The translations under genes were made by a program, and so were the position numbers. A DNA stretch of 7,518 nucleotides from Euryarchaeota archaeon UBA36 (GTDB lineage: Archaea > Thermoplasmatota > Poseidoniia > Poseidoniales > Thalassarchaeaceae), in NCBI GenBank assembly GCA_002496485.1, contig DAJW01000072.1, positions 1,598-9,115 of the forward strand, in the 5' to 3' direction. The notes under the pieces were generated by a model that saw nothing but the letters and a program-made list of their open reading frames with translations, ran no database searches and was not told the DNA's origin. Positions 1 through 6,028 of the stretch are shown here, piece by piece (position 1 is the first letter of the stretch; every line of letters starts with the position of its first letter).

Positions 1-486
1 CCTAGGACGCGAGCCTTACTATATGCAACAGACATGTGGGATCAAGTAGTCCATCATATCCAGCCAGCTTTAGATGCGGGCTTTGTAGTGGTTGCTGATA
101 GATTTAGCTATACTCCAATAATTAGAGAGAGTGTTAGAGGAACCTCTAAGGAGTGGTTAAATGGGCTATATTCTAGCGTACCTGTTCCAGACACGGTAAT
201 CGTTCTAGATGCGGGTCCAAAGAGAATCTTACATCGAGTTATATACACGGATGGAATTGCTGAATTGAAGGGTTATGAAAGTGGAATGGACTTAGGTCAT
301 TCCAATATTCCTACCGTTAGTTTTCTTCATTATCAGAAGTTATTAAGAGGAAAATTTAAACAATTAGCCAAAGAAAATAACTTCCCAATAGTTTCAACTA
401 AGGGGACATTTGAAGATACTCATGAAGAGATATGGAAGAATGTTGAGCCGATAGTATCTGATTTAATAGTGAAATCTTCGAATTAA
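1..486 (+). CDS. Thymidylate kinase-like protein, C-terminal part (5' end outside window)
   Basis: P-loop nucleotide kinase of the thymidylate kinase superfamily, expected to phosphorylate dTMP to dTDP with ATP in the cytoplasm. The frame is open from base 1, so the Met codon at 34 is internal: the residues before it (RALLYATD) match the family's conserved 'LLYA.D' helix. Visible motifs are ADRF (codons near 94-105), the DR[FY] motif that follows the P-loop in sequence, then SYTPIIRESVRG, a hydrophobic strand TVIVLDAG, and a LID-like ELKGYESGMDLG. The P-loop lies upstream of the window. The DR motif is followed by SYTPIIRE rather than the usual SS.AYQ of housekeeping Tmk. This resembles a divergent archaeal/bacterial Tmk-like branch with an ELK.YE.GMDLG signature, so the exact substrate is less sure than the fold. 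About 161 residues are present. The next plus-strand gene starts 104 bp downstream and appears to have its own promoter. Confidence 0.8.
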   Translation, partial: PRTRALLYATDMWDQVVHHIQPALDAGFVVVADRFSYTPIIRESVRGTSKEWLNGLYSSVPVPDTVIVLDAGPKRILHRVIYTDGIAELKGYESGMDLGHSNIPTVSFLHYQKLLRGKFKQLAKENNFPIVSTKGTFEDTHEEIWKNVEPIVSDLIVKSSN

Positions 487-529
487 ATTATATCTTGATA
501 ATTGGTTATGATTTTGAGATAGTATTGAA

Positions 530-562
530 TATCACTATAATGATTATACTTACACGGTGATA
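530..562. repeat. Inverted repeat TATCAC...GTGATA flanking a TATA-like element
   Basis: TATCAC (530-535) and GTGATA (557-562) are perfect 6-bp inverted arms separated by 21 bp that contain the candidate TATA element TTATACTT. The arms are about two helical turns or slightly more apart, so they could be an operator for a dimeric repressor of the downstream thioredoxin-CcdA gene. ATTGAAT also occurs twice nearby (524-530 and 568-574). Arms this short arise easily by chance in AT-rich DNA, so the regulatory reading is only a suggestion. Confidence 0.25.
544..551 (+). promoter_or_regulatory. Candidate archaeal TATA box for the thioredoxin-CcdA gene
   Basis: TTATACTT is centred about 25 nt before a plausible start of transcription near 573. 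That would leave a leader of about 18 nt that still contains the SD at 577-585. This is the spacing expected for an archaeal TBP/TFB promoter. A bacterial-style TATAAT at 536-541 overlaps the region, so the assignment depends on the organism being archaeal. Confidence 0.35.
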
Positions 563-576
563 ATGGCATTGAATTG

Positions 577-585
577 GGTGAGGTG
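577..585 (+). promoter_or_regulatory. Shine-Dalgarno site that supports a TTG start at 591
   Basis: GGTGAGGTG contains both GGTGA and GAGGTG, good complements to the 3' end of archaeal and bacterial 16S rRNA (CACCUCC). It ends 5 nt before TTG at 591. An in-frame stop (TGA, 579-581) lies just upstream, so the gene cannot begin earlier. The first in-frame ATG, at residue 39, would remove the N-terminal membrane segment. This site therefore decides for the TTG start. Confidence 0.7.
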
Positions 586-590
586 TTGAT

Positions 591-2045
591 TTGTTTGATT
601 CATTAGACTTTGGTAACCTCAAAAGGGAAGAGACTTGGAAAGCATTACCGATATCGATATTTTTATTCCTATTAATTTCTTATTTCTCACTAAGTATTTT
701 TGGGATGTCTTCTTCAAATTTTGGAGTTTCTCAACAAATTAATCCTGTATCCGATTTTTCTGTTGAAACCATGAAAAGGGAAGGAATCGATAAATTTGAT
801 CAAGAAGGGAAATTCAAACTTAGTGACTATTTGGGGTCAATTGTCATTTTAGATTTCATGTCTGTGGGATGTGTTAATTGTCACTATGTACAAGATCATT
901 TAGAAGAAAAAATAGAAGATTGGAAAGCATTAGAAGGGCCTTACAAAATTGAAGTAATTTCAATAGCTTCTTGGTATGATTACGAATCTTTTGAGTTTGT
1001 AAACGAGACTTTTGGTGATATTAATTCTAACAAATTCATGAATTGGACTGTCGCAAATGGAGCAAAGGATTCAGTAATTTTAGAAAATGGTTTGAGGGGA
1101 GATTTAGTTGAATACTATTCTGCCCAAAGTCTACCTTTAGTCATAGTAATAGACCAAGAAGGATTTGCGATATCAAAAGAAAATTCTGGTTTGCCTTTGG
1201 ATGGATGGGAAGAATTTGATAGATCTATAGAATTAGCAGTTTTAGGGGATGCTGAATCCCTGAGATTTGGAATTAAGAAAGCAGATGATAGTATTCATGG
1301 AGTTTTAATTTTGGGATTACTGCTAGGCATTTTGGTTTTCTTTTCGCCATGTGCATTTCCGGTACTTCCATCTTTCATTACTTATTACTTAGGATTGAAA
1401 ATAAGAGAGCAGGAATATATTCTTAATCAGAATATTGTAAGTTCAGAACAGAGAAAAACCTTAACAAATTCATTTGGAATTGGTATCTATGCTGCATTGG
1501 GGCAATTAAGTTTCTTTTTTGTACTGGGCATTATGATTTTCTTATTGCGGGAAATTGTAAATTTGACGAATGTACTAAATGATCTATCGATACTCATCTC
1601 AATTATACTCATATTTTTGGGGTTATTGATGCTACTTGGTTGGACGGGAAATATGTCAATGAGATTGCAGAGTATCTTAGATAAATTTCAAACTAATGAA
1701 TCTGATGAGGTCTTTAAACCGAGAAGGAACATGTATTTGTGGGGAATTGGATATAGTGCAGCTTCTATCGATTGTACAGCAGCGGCAGTTTTTCCATTCA
1801 TGGCTTGGCTAGTTTCCATTGGAGATTATGCTTTATTTTCGGGCCTATTTGGATTGATAATTTCTGTTTCGATACTTATGATTTCAGTAATTGTGATTGT
1901 CGGTTCAGGCGGGCAAACTGTGGCACAAAGGATGACTGAATTTTCTGCAATAATAAAATCGATTGGGGCTTGGATGATGATTTTTGCTGGAATTGGATTA
2001 TTTGTATATCTTACACAAAGAGAGCTAATGGGAGATATTTTCTGA
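591..2045 (+). CDS. Membrane thiol-disulfide protein: thioredoxin-like domain fused to CcdA/DsbD transmembrane domain
   Basis: Likely carries reducing electrons across the membrane to extracytoplasmic thiols (disulfide reduction, possibly cytochrome c maturation). Residues 17-38 form a hydrophobic N-terminal anchor. Residues 55-215 form a thioredoxin/TlpA-like domain with the redox pair C94-VN-C97 and a probable cis-proline loop at P182 (SLPLVIVID). Residues 236-475 contain about six membrane helices with the CcdA hallmark SPCAFPVLPSF (C254) and a second membrane cysteine in SIDCTAAAVFPF (C395), the pair expected to shuttle electrons within the membrane. In E. coli DsbD the thioredoxin-like domain that receives cytoplasmic electrons relay is at the C-terminus; here the single thioredoxin domain is N-terminal and presumably outside. 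Start is TTG, supported by the SD at 577-585 and by retention of the anchor helix. The 3' end overlaps the converging PAP2 gene by 21 bp. Family assignment is firm; the physiological partner is unknown. Confidence 0.88.
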   Translation: MFDSLDFGNLKREETWKALPISIFLFLLISYFSLSIFGMSSSNFGVSQQINPVSDFSVETMKREGIDKFDQEGKFKLSDYLGSIVILDFMSVGCVNCHYVQDHLEEKIEDWKALEGPYKIEVISIASWYDYESFEFVNETFGDINSNKFMNWTVANGAKDSVILENGLRGDLVEYYSAQSLPLVIVIDQEGFAISKENSGLPLDGWEEFDRSIELAVLGDAESLRFGIKKADDSIHGVLILGLLLGILVFFSPCAFPVLPSFITYYLGLKIREQEYILNQNIVSSEQRKTLTNSFGIGIYAALGQLSFFFVLGIMIFLLREIVNLTNVLNDLSILISIILIFLGLLMLLGWTGNMSMRLQSILDKFQTNESDEVFKPRRNMYLWGIGYSAASIDCTAAAVFPFMAWLVSIGDYALFSGLFGLIISVSILMISVIVIVGSGGQTVAQRMTEFSAIIKSIGAWMMIFAGIGLFVYLTQRELMGDIF

Positions 2046-2789
2046 TTTCCATTTTATTGGGCCATTCAATATTGGATAGAAAAGTCTCCAAGCAACTATG
2101 CTTACTATAACTCCAGAAAATAGATCAAAAATATAATGTTGTTTTGTTGTCAAAATACTTATGCTAAGTAGAATCCACTCCACCCATAATAAAAATAAAA
2201 ATAATAATCTATACATAGTTTCTTTTCTTTCTCTTAAAGTCCAAAAGGTTATGATTCTACATATCAGAAAGGAGTGGACTACGTGCAGACTAGGCCATGC
2301 ATTCCAAGGATTATCGAAATAATGAACTAGTGAAAATAAGAATTCTTCGGTGGGATTTAAATCTGGAATTACTAGCTGGTCTCTGAGATCAATTTCTGCT
2401 GGGATTAGTAAAAAGAAAAAACAACAAAATATAGTTACGGAAAAAAGGAATTGAATAACTACAATTAGTTCAATTTGGCCTCTTTTGTCCCTGGGACTAC
2501 TAAATGCCAAAAGTGGATAAAGTGCATAAAGGAGCACATATGGTACAATTGTCCATCCTACGAATGGAATTTCCCTATCTAAGTCAATTTCGGGATCCCA
2601 GACTGTTTCTAGGAAATTGTGTGCCACGATATTTGTTATAAAATAGGGGCCTGCAATCAAAATCATTCCGAGTAAGAATAACTCAATTTGAAATAATTTT
2701 CCATCATTAATTTTTCTACGACTCCAAGAATTATTCCAAAGTAAATCCCAAGGAATCCATATTCCTTTCAATGCATCTCTAATTCCCAC
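2025..2789 (-). CDS. PAP2-superfamily membrane phosphatase (inositolphosphotransferase-like branch)
   Basis: Integral membrane protein of 254 aa with about six hydrophobic segments (roughly 33-55, 78-97, 105-130, 165-184, 193-212, 219-240). The PAP2 catalytic signatures are present: NAWPSLHVVHS (residues 163-173, H169) and SILTTKQHYIFD (211-222, nucleophile-type H218 with D222), matching the P-S-x-H and S-x6-H-x3-D motifs. The usual R after the serine of the third motif is Ile here, as in the branch that holds inositol-phosphorylceramide-synthase-like proteins, which often read LTTKQHY. PAP2 active sites normally face outward. The gene begins with GTG at 2789, only 4 nt after the symporter stop and with no clear SD of its own, so translation is probably coupled to the symporter and thus under the TPP riboswitch. 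That context suggests a phosphatase acting on phosphorylated thiamin compounds before uptake. A lipid phosphate phosphatase or lipid head-group transferase remains possible. Confidence 0.82.
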   Translation of the reverse strand: MGIRDALKGIWIPWDLLWNNSWSRRKINDGKLFQIELFLLGMILIAGPYFITNIVAHNFLETVWDPEIDLDREIPFVGWTIVPYVLLYALYPLLAFSSPRDKRGQIELIVVIQFLFSVTIFCCFFFLLIPAEIDLRDQLVIPDLNPTEEFLFSLVHYFDNPWNAWPSLHVVHSFLICRIITFWTLRERKETMYRLLFLFLLWVEWILLSISILTTKQHYIFDLFSGVIVSIVAWRLFYPILNGPIKWKSENISH

Positions 2790-2793
2790 GTTA

Positions 2794-4236
2794 TTAATCG
2801 TCCGATTGCATCACATATGAACCTAACACTGTAACTAGTGTAGAGCCGGCTAATGCTGAAATGAAAACATTCAGATTTGCGAGACCAAATTCGTTTGTAG
2901 GAGATAAAATAAATCTGAGTCCGGTTGAAAAATCAGAAGAAATAGTACCATAAAGAATGACCGAAAGTAGCCCAGAAAGTGCGCCTAAAAAGGCAAAGGA
3001 TGGGTTAATTTTTTCCCATAATGTTAGTAATATTGGAATCACTGTAGCAGCAGCAAGTAAATCGGCGAATAAATATATTTTGAATACACCCAGTGTATCA
3101 AATCTATATCCAAATACTTCAGGGCCCGTGGCTAAATATAGTGCTAATGGAATCATTCCCAGAGTAATCAGTCTGGATTGATTGATGTTTAGTCTTCCAT
3201 CCGATATGTCACGTGTCACTGAAGCTGCAATTGCATTCTGAAGTGTATCGACACTGGAGCAAACCAAAGCAGTACCTAAAACAATAAATCCTGAAATAAT
3301 AATTATACTTGCATCGTCAAGAAGTATGAAGAATGCTGAAGCTGGATCGAGTGCTGTACCTCTTCCAGCTACAGTAGTACCTAGAAATCCCATAATAAAA
3401 ATTAATGGTAAAACTAGAGTGGCTGCTAGAATTGACCCCTTTCTCAGAGCATTGTCATCTTCCGAGGCCCATGCACGTTGCCAATTTCCTTGTGAAAACA
3501 TTTCGGCCGAGGTGATTGCCAGTACAAGTGCTAGGCCTGATGAAAAAGAATCCATGTAAGAAATACTTCCAATACTATAGGGATCTTCTGGATTGAATCT
3601 TTTTGCATCTGAAATTATAGCATTAAAATCTCCTATAGAAATTAACAATAAGAGCGTCACTAATAGCCATATCAGAACCCAAGCTTGTATCCGATCAGTC
3701 CCAAGAGATGAGGGTAAGCCCCCATAAGTTGTATATGCTGTGGTCACAACTGCCACTGTAATCATAGAATATATTGGTTCGATTCCACCTAGAATTTTCA
3801 TAGCCTTTCCTATTGCTGTGAATTCGGCAAATAATATCGTGAACATGTATATAATAGAAATTATCCCTACATATATCTGCATTGGACGACCAATTCTAAT
3901 TCGGACATAGTCTGCTAAAGTCACTCCTGAAGGTAATTTTTCTCTAATTATTGGCCCTACCTTATACAATATGTAGAAAGGTGCGGCACAGGCTACAGCA
4001 TATCCTAAAACATCCCAGAAGCCACCATAATAACCCACCTCTGAAGGGCCAAAAAATACCCATATCCCCATTCCTGAAGCAAAAAGACTTAAACCAATCC
4101 TTACCCAATTTTGAGTTCCTCTGGCTGAGAGGAATTTATCACTATCCATGTTACTTAACGATGCAGATTTGAATCCAAAATATGCAAAGACAACGAGAGT
4201 AGTTAGCATTAAAGAAAATGCAATTATTGTTTCCAT
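2794..4236 (-). CDS. Sodium:solute symporter (SSS) under TPP riboswitch; probable thiamin or thiamin-precursor importer (ThiV-like)
   Basis: A 480-aa protein with about 13 hydrophobic helices and LeuT-fold SSS hallmarks: SLFASGMGIWVFFGPSEVG (residues 50-68, unwound first core helix), AYTTYGGLPSSLGTDRIQAW (167-186, the family signature YT..GG....TD..Q), QGNWQRAWASED (249-260, the WQRA..A.D loop), and SSVDTLQNAIAAS followed by TRDI (327-344), which supplies the Ser/Thr residues of the Na2 sodium site. The length is typical for the family. SSS substrates are hard to read from sequence, but the TPP aptamer directly abutting this ATG ties it to thiamin. ThiV of SAR11, also an SSS protein behind a TPP riboswitch, is thought to import the pyrimidine precursor HMP. 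Thiamin itself or a related degradation product is also possible. It is the first gene of a two-gene unit with the PAP2 phosphatase. Start ATG 4236 is fixed by the SD GGAGG 6 nt upstream. Confidence 0.88.
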   Translation of the reverse strand: METIIAFSLMLTTLVVFAYFGFKSASLSNMDSDKFLSARGTQNWVRIGLSLFASGMGIWVFFGPSEVGYYGGFWDVLGYAVACAAPFYILYKVGPIIREKLPSGVTLADYVRIRIGRPMQIYVGIISIIYMFTILFAEFTAIGKAMKILGGIEPIYSMITVAVVTTAYTTYGGLPSSLGTDRIQAWVLIWLLVTLLLLISIGDFNAIISDAKRFNPEDPYSIGSISYMDSFSSGLALVLAITSAEMFSQGNWQRAWASEDDNALRKGSILAATLVLPLIFIMGFLGTTVAGRGTALDPASAFFILLDDASIIIISGFIVLGTALVCSSVDTLQNAIAASVTRDISDGRLNINQSRLITLGMIPLALYLATGPEVFGYRFDTLGVFKIYLFADLLAAATVIPILLTLWEKINPSFAFLGALSGLLSVILYGTISSDFSTGLRFILSPTNEFGLANLNVFISALAGSTLVTVLGSYVMQSDD

Positions 4237-4322
4237 ACTCTCCCTCCGCTGGAATTACCCAGATCAGGTTATTGGGTCGTCACAAATGTGACCTCTCAGC
4301 AAAATGCTCCCCAGGAATCAGT
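4237..4322 (-). promoter_or_regulatory. TPP riboswitch (THI-box aptamer) of the symporter operon
   Basis: The minus strand shows the conserved THI elements in order: GGGGAGC (4312-4306), GCTGAGA (4300-4294), GACCCA (4278-4273), CCTGATCTGG (4268-4259) and CCAGCGGAGGGA (4252-4241). Pairing works by eye: P2 UGGG 4313-4310 with CCCA 4276-4273; a short P3 AGC/GCU closing AUUUU; a facultative hairpin GUCAC/GUGAC (4292-4279); P5 CUGG 4262-4259 with CCAG 4252-4249; P4 CCU 4268-4266 with AGG 4245-4243; and P1 ACU..UUC (4322-4315) with GAGAGU (4242-4237), with a 2-nt bulge. The conserved pyrimidine-sensing UGAGA and pyrophosphate-side GCG elements are intact. P1 ends at the base just before AUG, so there is no separate expression platform: TPP binding would hide the SD directly. 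Excess TPP is therefore predicted to shut off translation of the symporter and, by coupling, the phosphatase. Confidence 0.93.
4242..4247 (-). promoter_or_regulatory. Shine-Dalgarno site embedded in the TPP aptamer
   Basis: GGAGGG is at once the conserved 3' strand of the aptamer (binding junction, P4 and P1) and a perfect SD. GGAGG lies 6 nt from the symporter ATG at 4236. Ligand-stabilised P1 and P4 would pair these bases and block ribosome access. Confidence 0.8.
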
Positions 4323-4336
4323 CGAGGATGGTGATG

Positions 4337-4347
4337 AATATTAATTT
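4337..4347 (-). promoter_or_regulatory. Candidate TATA box for the riboswitch-symporter-PAP2 transcript
   Basis: AAATTAATATT on the minus strand is centred near 4342, about 20-27 nt before the expected 5' end of the aptamer (4322-4316). A transcript starting there would begin just at P1, as expected for an aptamer leader. It lies in the 33 bp between the pruA stop and the aptamer. Readthrough from pruA cannot be excluded, because no terminator is visible. Confidence 0.4.
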
Positions 4348-4355
4348 TTGTAAAC

Positions 4356-5981
4356 TTATTCTGTTTCCATGAAAGGATATTGCCAATCATGAGGAATATC
4401 TAATGTCCTTTTTACAGAACGGGGACTTATCCACCTCAGTAGATTTAGAGGACCACCCGCTTTATCATTTGTCCCTGATGCTCTAGCTCCACCAAAAGGT
4501 TGCTGAGCCACTACTGCCCCTGTGGGCTTATCATTGATGTAAAAATTTCCAGCGGAGAAACGTAATGCTTTGAAAGCGGTTTGAATATCATCTTCGTTGT
4601 TGGCAAAAATTGATCCAGTTAATGCATAAGGAGAAGATTTATCACAAATTTCCAGAATTTCTTCAAATTTTTCATCATCGTAAAGATATATAGTTAAAAC
4701 TGGTCCAAAAATCTCATCTACCATCGTCTCTGAAGTTGGGTTATTTGTTAGAATAACTGTTGGCTCTATGAACCATCCATCTGAATCACTACATTTACCG
4801 CCAACAAAAATATCACATGAATCTCGAATTTGGGCCCTTTCAATATATCCTCTGATTCTTTCAAATGCTCGGTTATCAATTACGGCAGTCATGAAATTTG
4901 TAAGTTCTCTTGCATTTCCCATATTTATTTTATTTATCTCGGACAGTAAATTATCTTTGATGTCATCCCAAACTGTATGAGGAATGTATGCCCTACTTGC
5001 AGCACTACATTTCTGTCCCTGATATTCAAAGGCCCCTCTAATTAAGGCAACTAGTAGTCCCTTTTTATCACAATCTGGATGGGCGATTACGAAATCTTTT
5101 CCTCCTGTTTCGCCTACTATTCTTGGATAGGATTTTAGATTATTCAAATTGTCAGAAATTTTGGACCAGAGTCCTTGAAAGGTTTGAGTTGATCCAGTAA
5201 AGTGCAATCCTGCGAAATTAGAATTTTTAACTGAGATGTCTGTAATTTCCTCTCCAGAACCGGGAAGGAAATTAATTACTCCTGCTGGAAGTCCTGCTTC
5301 CATCATTAGTTGCATTAGATAGTAATTTGAGAAATATGAATTTCTACTTGGTTTCCAAAGAGATGTACAGCCAACTATAGCAGGAGCACTTGGAAGATTT
5401 CCAGCAATACTTGTGAAATTGAACGGAGTAATGGCTAAAATGAATCCTTCAAGTGGCCTAATCTCGGTAGAATTTTCTACTCCATCTGGAGATACTAAAG
5501 GTTGAAAGTCATCGTGGAATCTTCTCGCGTAGTAGCAATTAAATCTCCAGAAATCAATTAATTCACAAGCTGAGTCAATTTCCGCCTGGAAAACAGTTTT
5601 TGATTGATTCAACATAGTGGCTGCATTAACTTTCATTCGCCAATCTCCAGCCAACAAATCAGCACATTTTTCGAAGATTTTACATCTGCCTTCTAGTCCA
5701 ATATCTATCCAACTTTTTTGAGATTTTATAGCGGCATGGCAAGCCTCTTCAATTTCATTTTTTCCAGCTAGATGAACATTAGCGATAATATGGTCGTGTT
5801 TATGGGGAATCACCTGAGTTACTGTGTTTCCAGTAAAAACTTCTTTTCCGTTTATTATACAGGGTATTTCCAAAACTTCAGACATTTGTTTATCAATCTC
5901 TTCCAGAATACTAGTTCTTTCATTACTGCCTATAGAGTAAGACAAAATAGGTTCATTCACCGGGTGTGCATTCATGTACAT
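4356..5981 (-). CDS. pruA: L-glutamate gamma-semialdehyde dehydrogenase (1-pyrroline-5-carboxylate dehydrogenase), ALDH4A1-type
   Basis: Oxidises glutamate-5-semialdehyde to glutamate with NAD+, the second step of proline breakdown, in the cytoplasm. At 541 aa it is full length for the group-1 P5C dehydrogenases. Visible landmarks: NQSKTVFQAEIDSACELIDF (125-144), typical of the ALDH4 branch; ITPFNFT with N187; WKPS with K210 for cofactor binding; FTGST near 261-265; general base E291 in VGETGGKDF; nucleophile C325 in GQKCSAASR; EIFGPV with E423; and a C-terminal block from NFYINDK (479-485) through QQPFGGARASGTNDK (493-507) to GGP..LLRW. That block is strikingly close to human mitochondrial ALDH4A1. 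Start is ATG 5981; ATG 5975 is an equally possible start two codons in. Neither has an SD, which would fit leaderless translation from a TATA-like element 24-25 nt upstream. No proline dehydrogenase domain is fused or adjacent, so the substrate source lies elsewhere in the genome. Confidence 0.93.
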   Translation of the reverse strand: MYMNAHPVNEPILSYSIGSNERTSILEEIDKQMSEVLEIPCIINGKEVFTGNTVTQVIPHKHDHIIANVHLAGKNEIEEACHAAIKSQKSWIDIGLEGRCKIFEKCADLLAGDWRMKVNAATMLNQSKTVFQAEIDSACELIDFWRFNCYYARRFHDDFQPLVSPDGVENSTEIRPLEGFILAITPFNFTSIAGNLPSAPAIVGCTSLWKPSRNSYFSNYYLMQLMMEAGLPAGVINFLPGSGEEITDISVKNSNFAGLHFTGSTQTFQGLWSKISDNLNNLKSYPRIVGETGGKDFVIAHPDCDKKGLLVALIRGAFEYQGQKCSAASRAYIPHTVWDDIKDNLLSEINKINMGNARELTNFMTAVIDNRAFERIRGYIERAQIRDSCDIFVGGKCSDSDGWFIEPTVILTNNPTSETMVDEIFGPVLTIYLYDDEKFEEILEICDKSSPYALTGSIFANNEDDIQTAFKALRFSAGNFYINDKPTGAVVAQQPFGGARASGTNDKAGGPLNLLRWISPRSVKRTLDIPHDWQYPFMETE

Positions 5982-6001
5982 TCCATGAACAACTATCTAA
6001 C

Positions 6002-6009
6002 AATATTTA
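6002..6009 (-). promoter_or_regulatory. Candidate TATA box for a leaderless pruA transcript
   Basis: TAAATATT on the minus strand is centred about 24-25 nt upstream of the pruA ATG. In archaea this spacing puts the transcript start at or next to the ATG, consistent with the missing SD. An alternative AAATTTAA lies at 6021-6028. Chance matches are common in AT-rich DNA. Confidence 0.3.
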
Positions 6010-6028
6010 CTATTGAAGTGTTAAATTT

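Noticed and set aside
34..36. ATG at 34 as start of the thymidylate-kinase-like gene
   Set aside because: The frame is open to base 1 and the upstream residues (PRTRALLYATD) are conserved family sequence, so the gene is cut by the window edge.
514..541. Bacterial sigma70-like pair TTGAGA, 16-nt spacer, TATAAT before the thioredoxin-CcdA gene
   Set aside because: Such matches are frequent in AT-rich DNA and the other evidence leans archaeal. The TATA-like element at 544-551 fits the SD and start better. If the organism proves bacterial, this becomes the preferred promoter.
2046..2120. Intrinsic terminator for the thioredoxin-CcdA gene
   Set aside because: No GC-rich hairpin followed by a T run was found after the stop; the sequence is PAP2 coding DNA on the other strand.
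2957..4172. Plus-strand reading frames of 73-77 codons at 2957-3181, 3326-3559 and 3951-4172
   Set aside because: They lie antisense inside the symporter gene, have low-complexity products with no motif and no SD, and the opposite strand has a full conserved protein.
4279..4292. Perfect palindrome GTCACAAATGTGAC as a transcription-factor operator
   Set aside because: It sits exactly at the variable hairpin between the CUGAGA block and the P2 3' strand of the TPP aptamer, which explains it as RNA structure.
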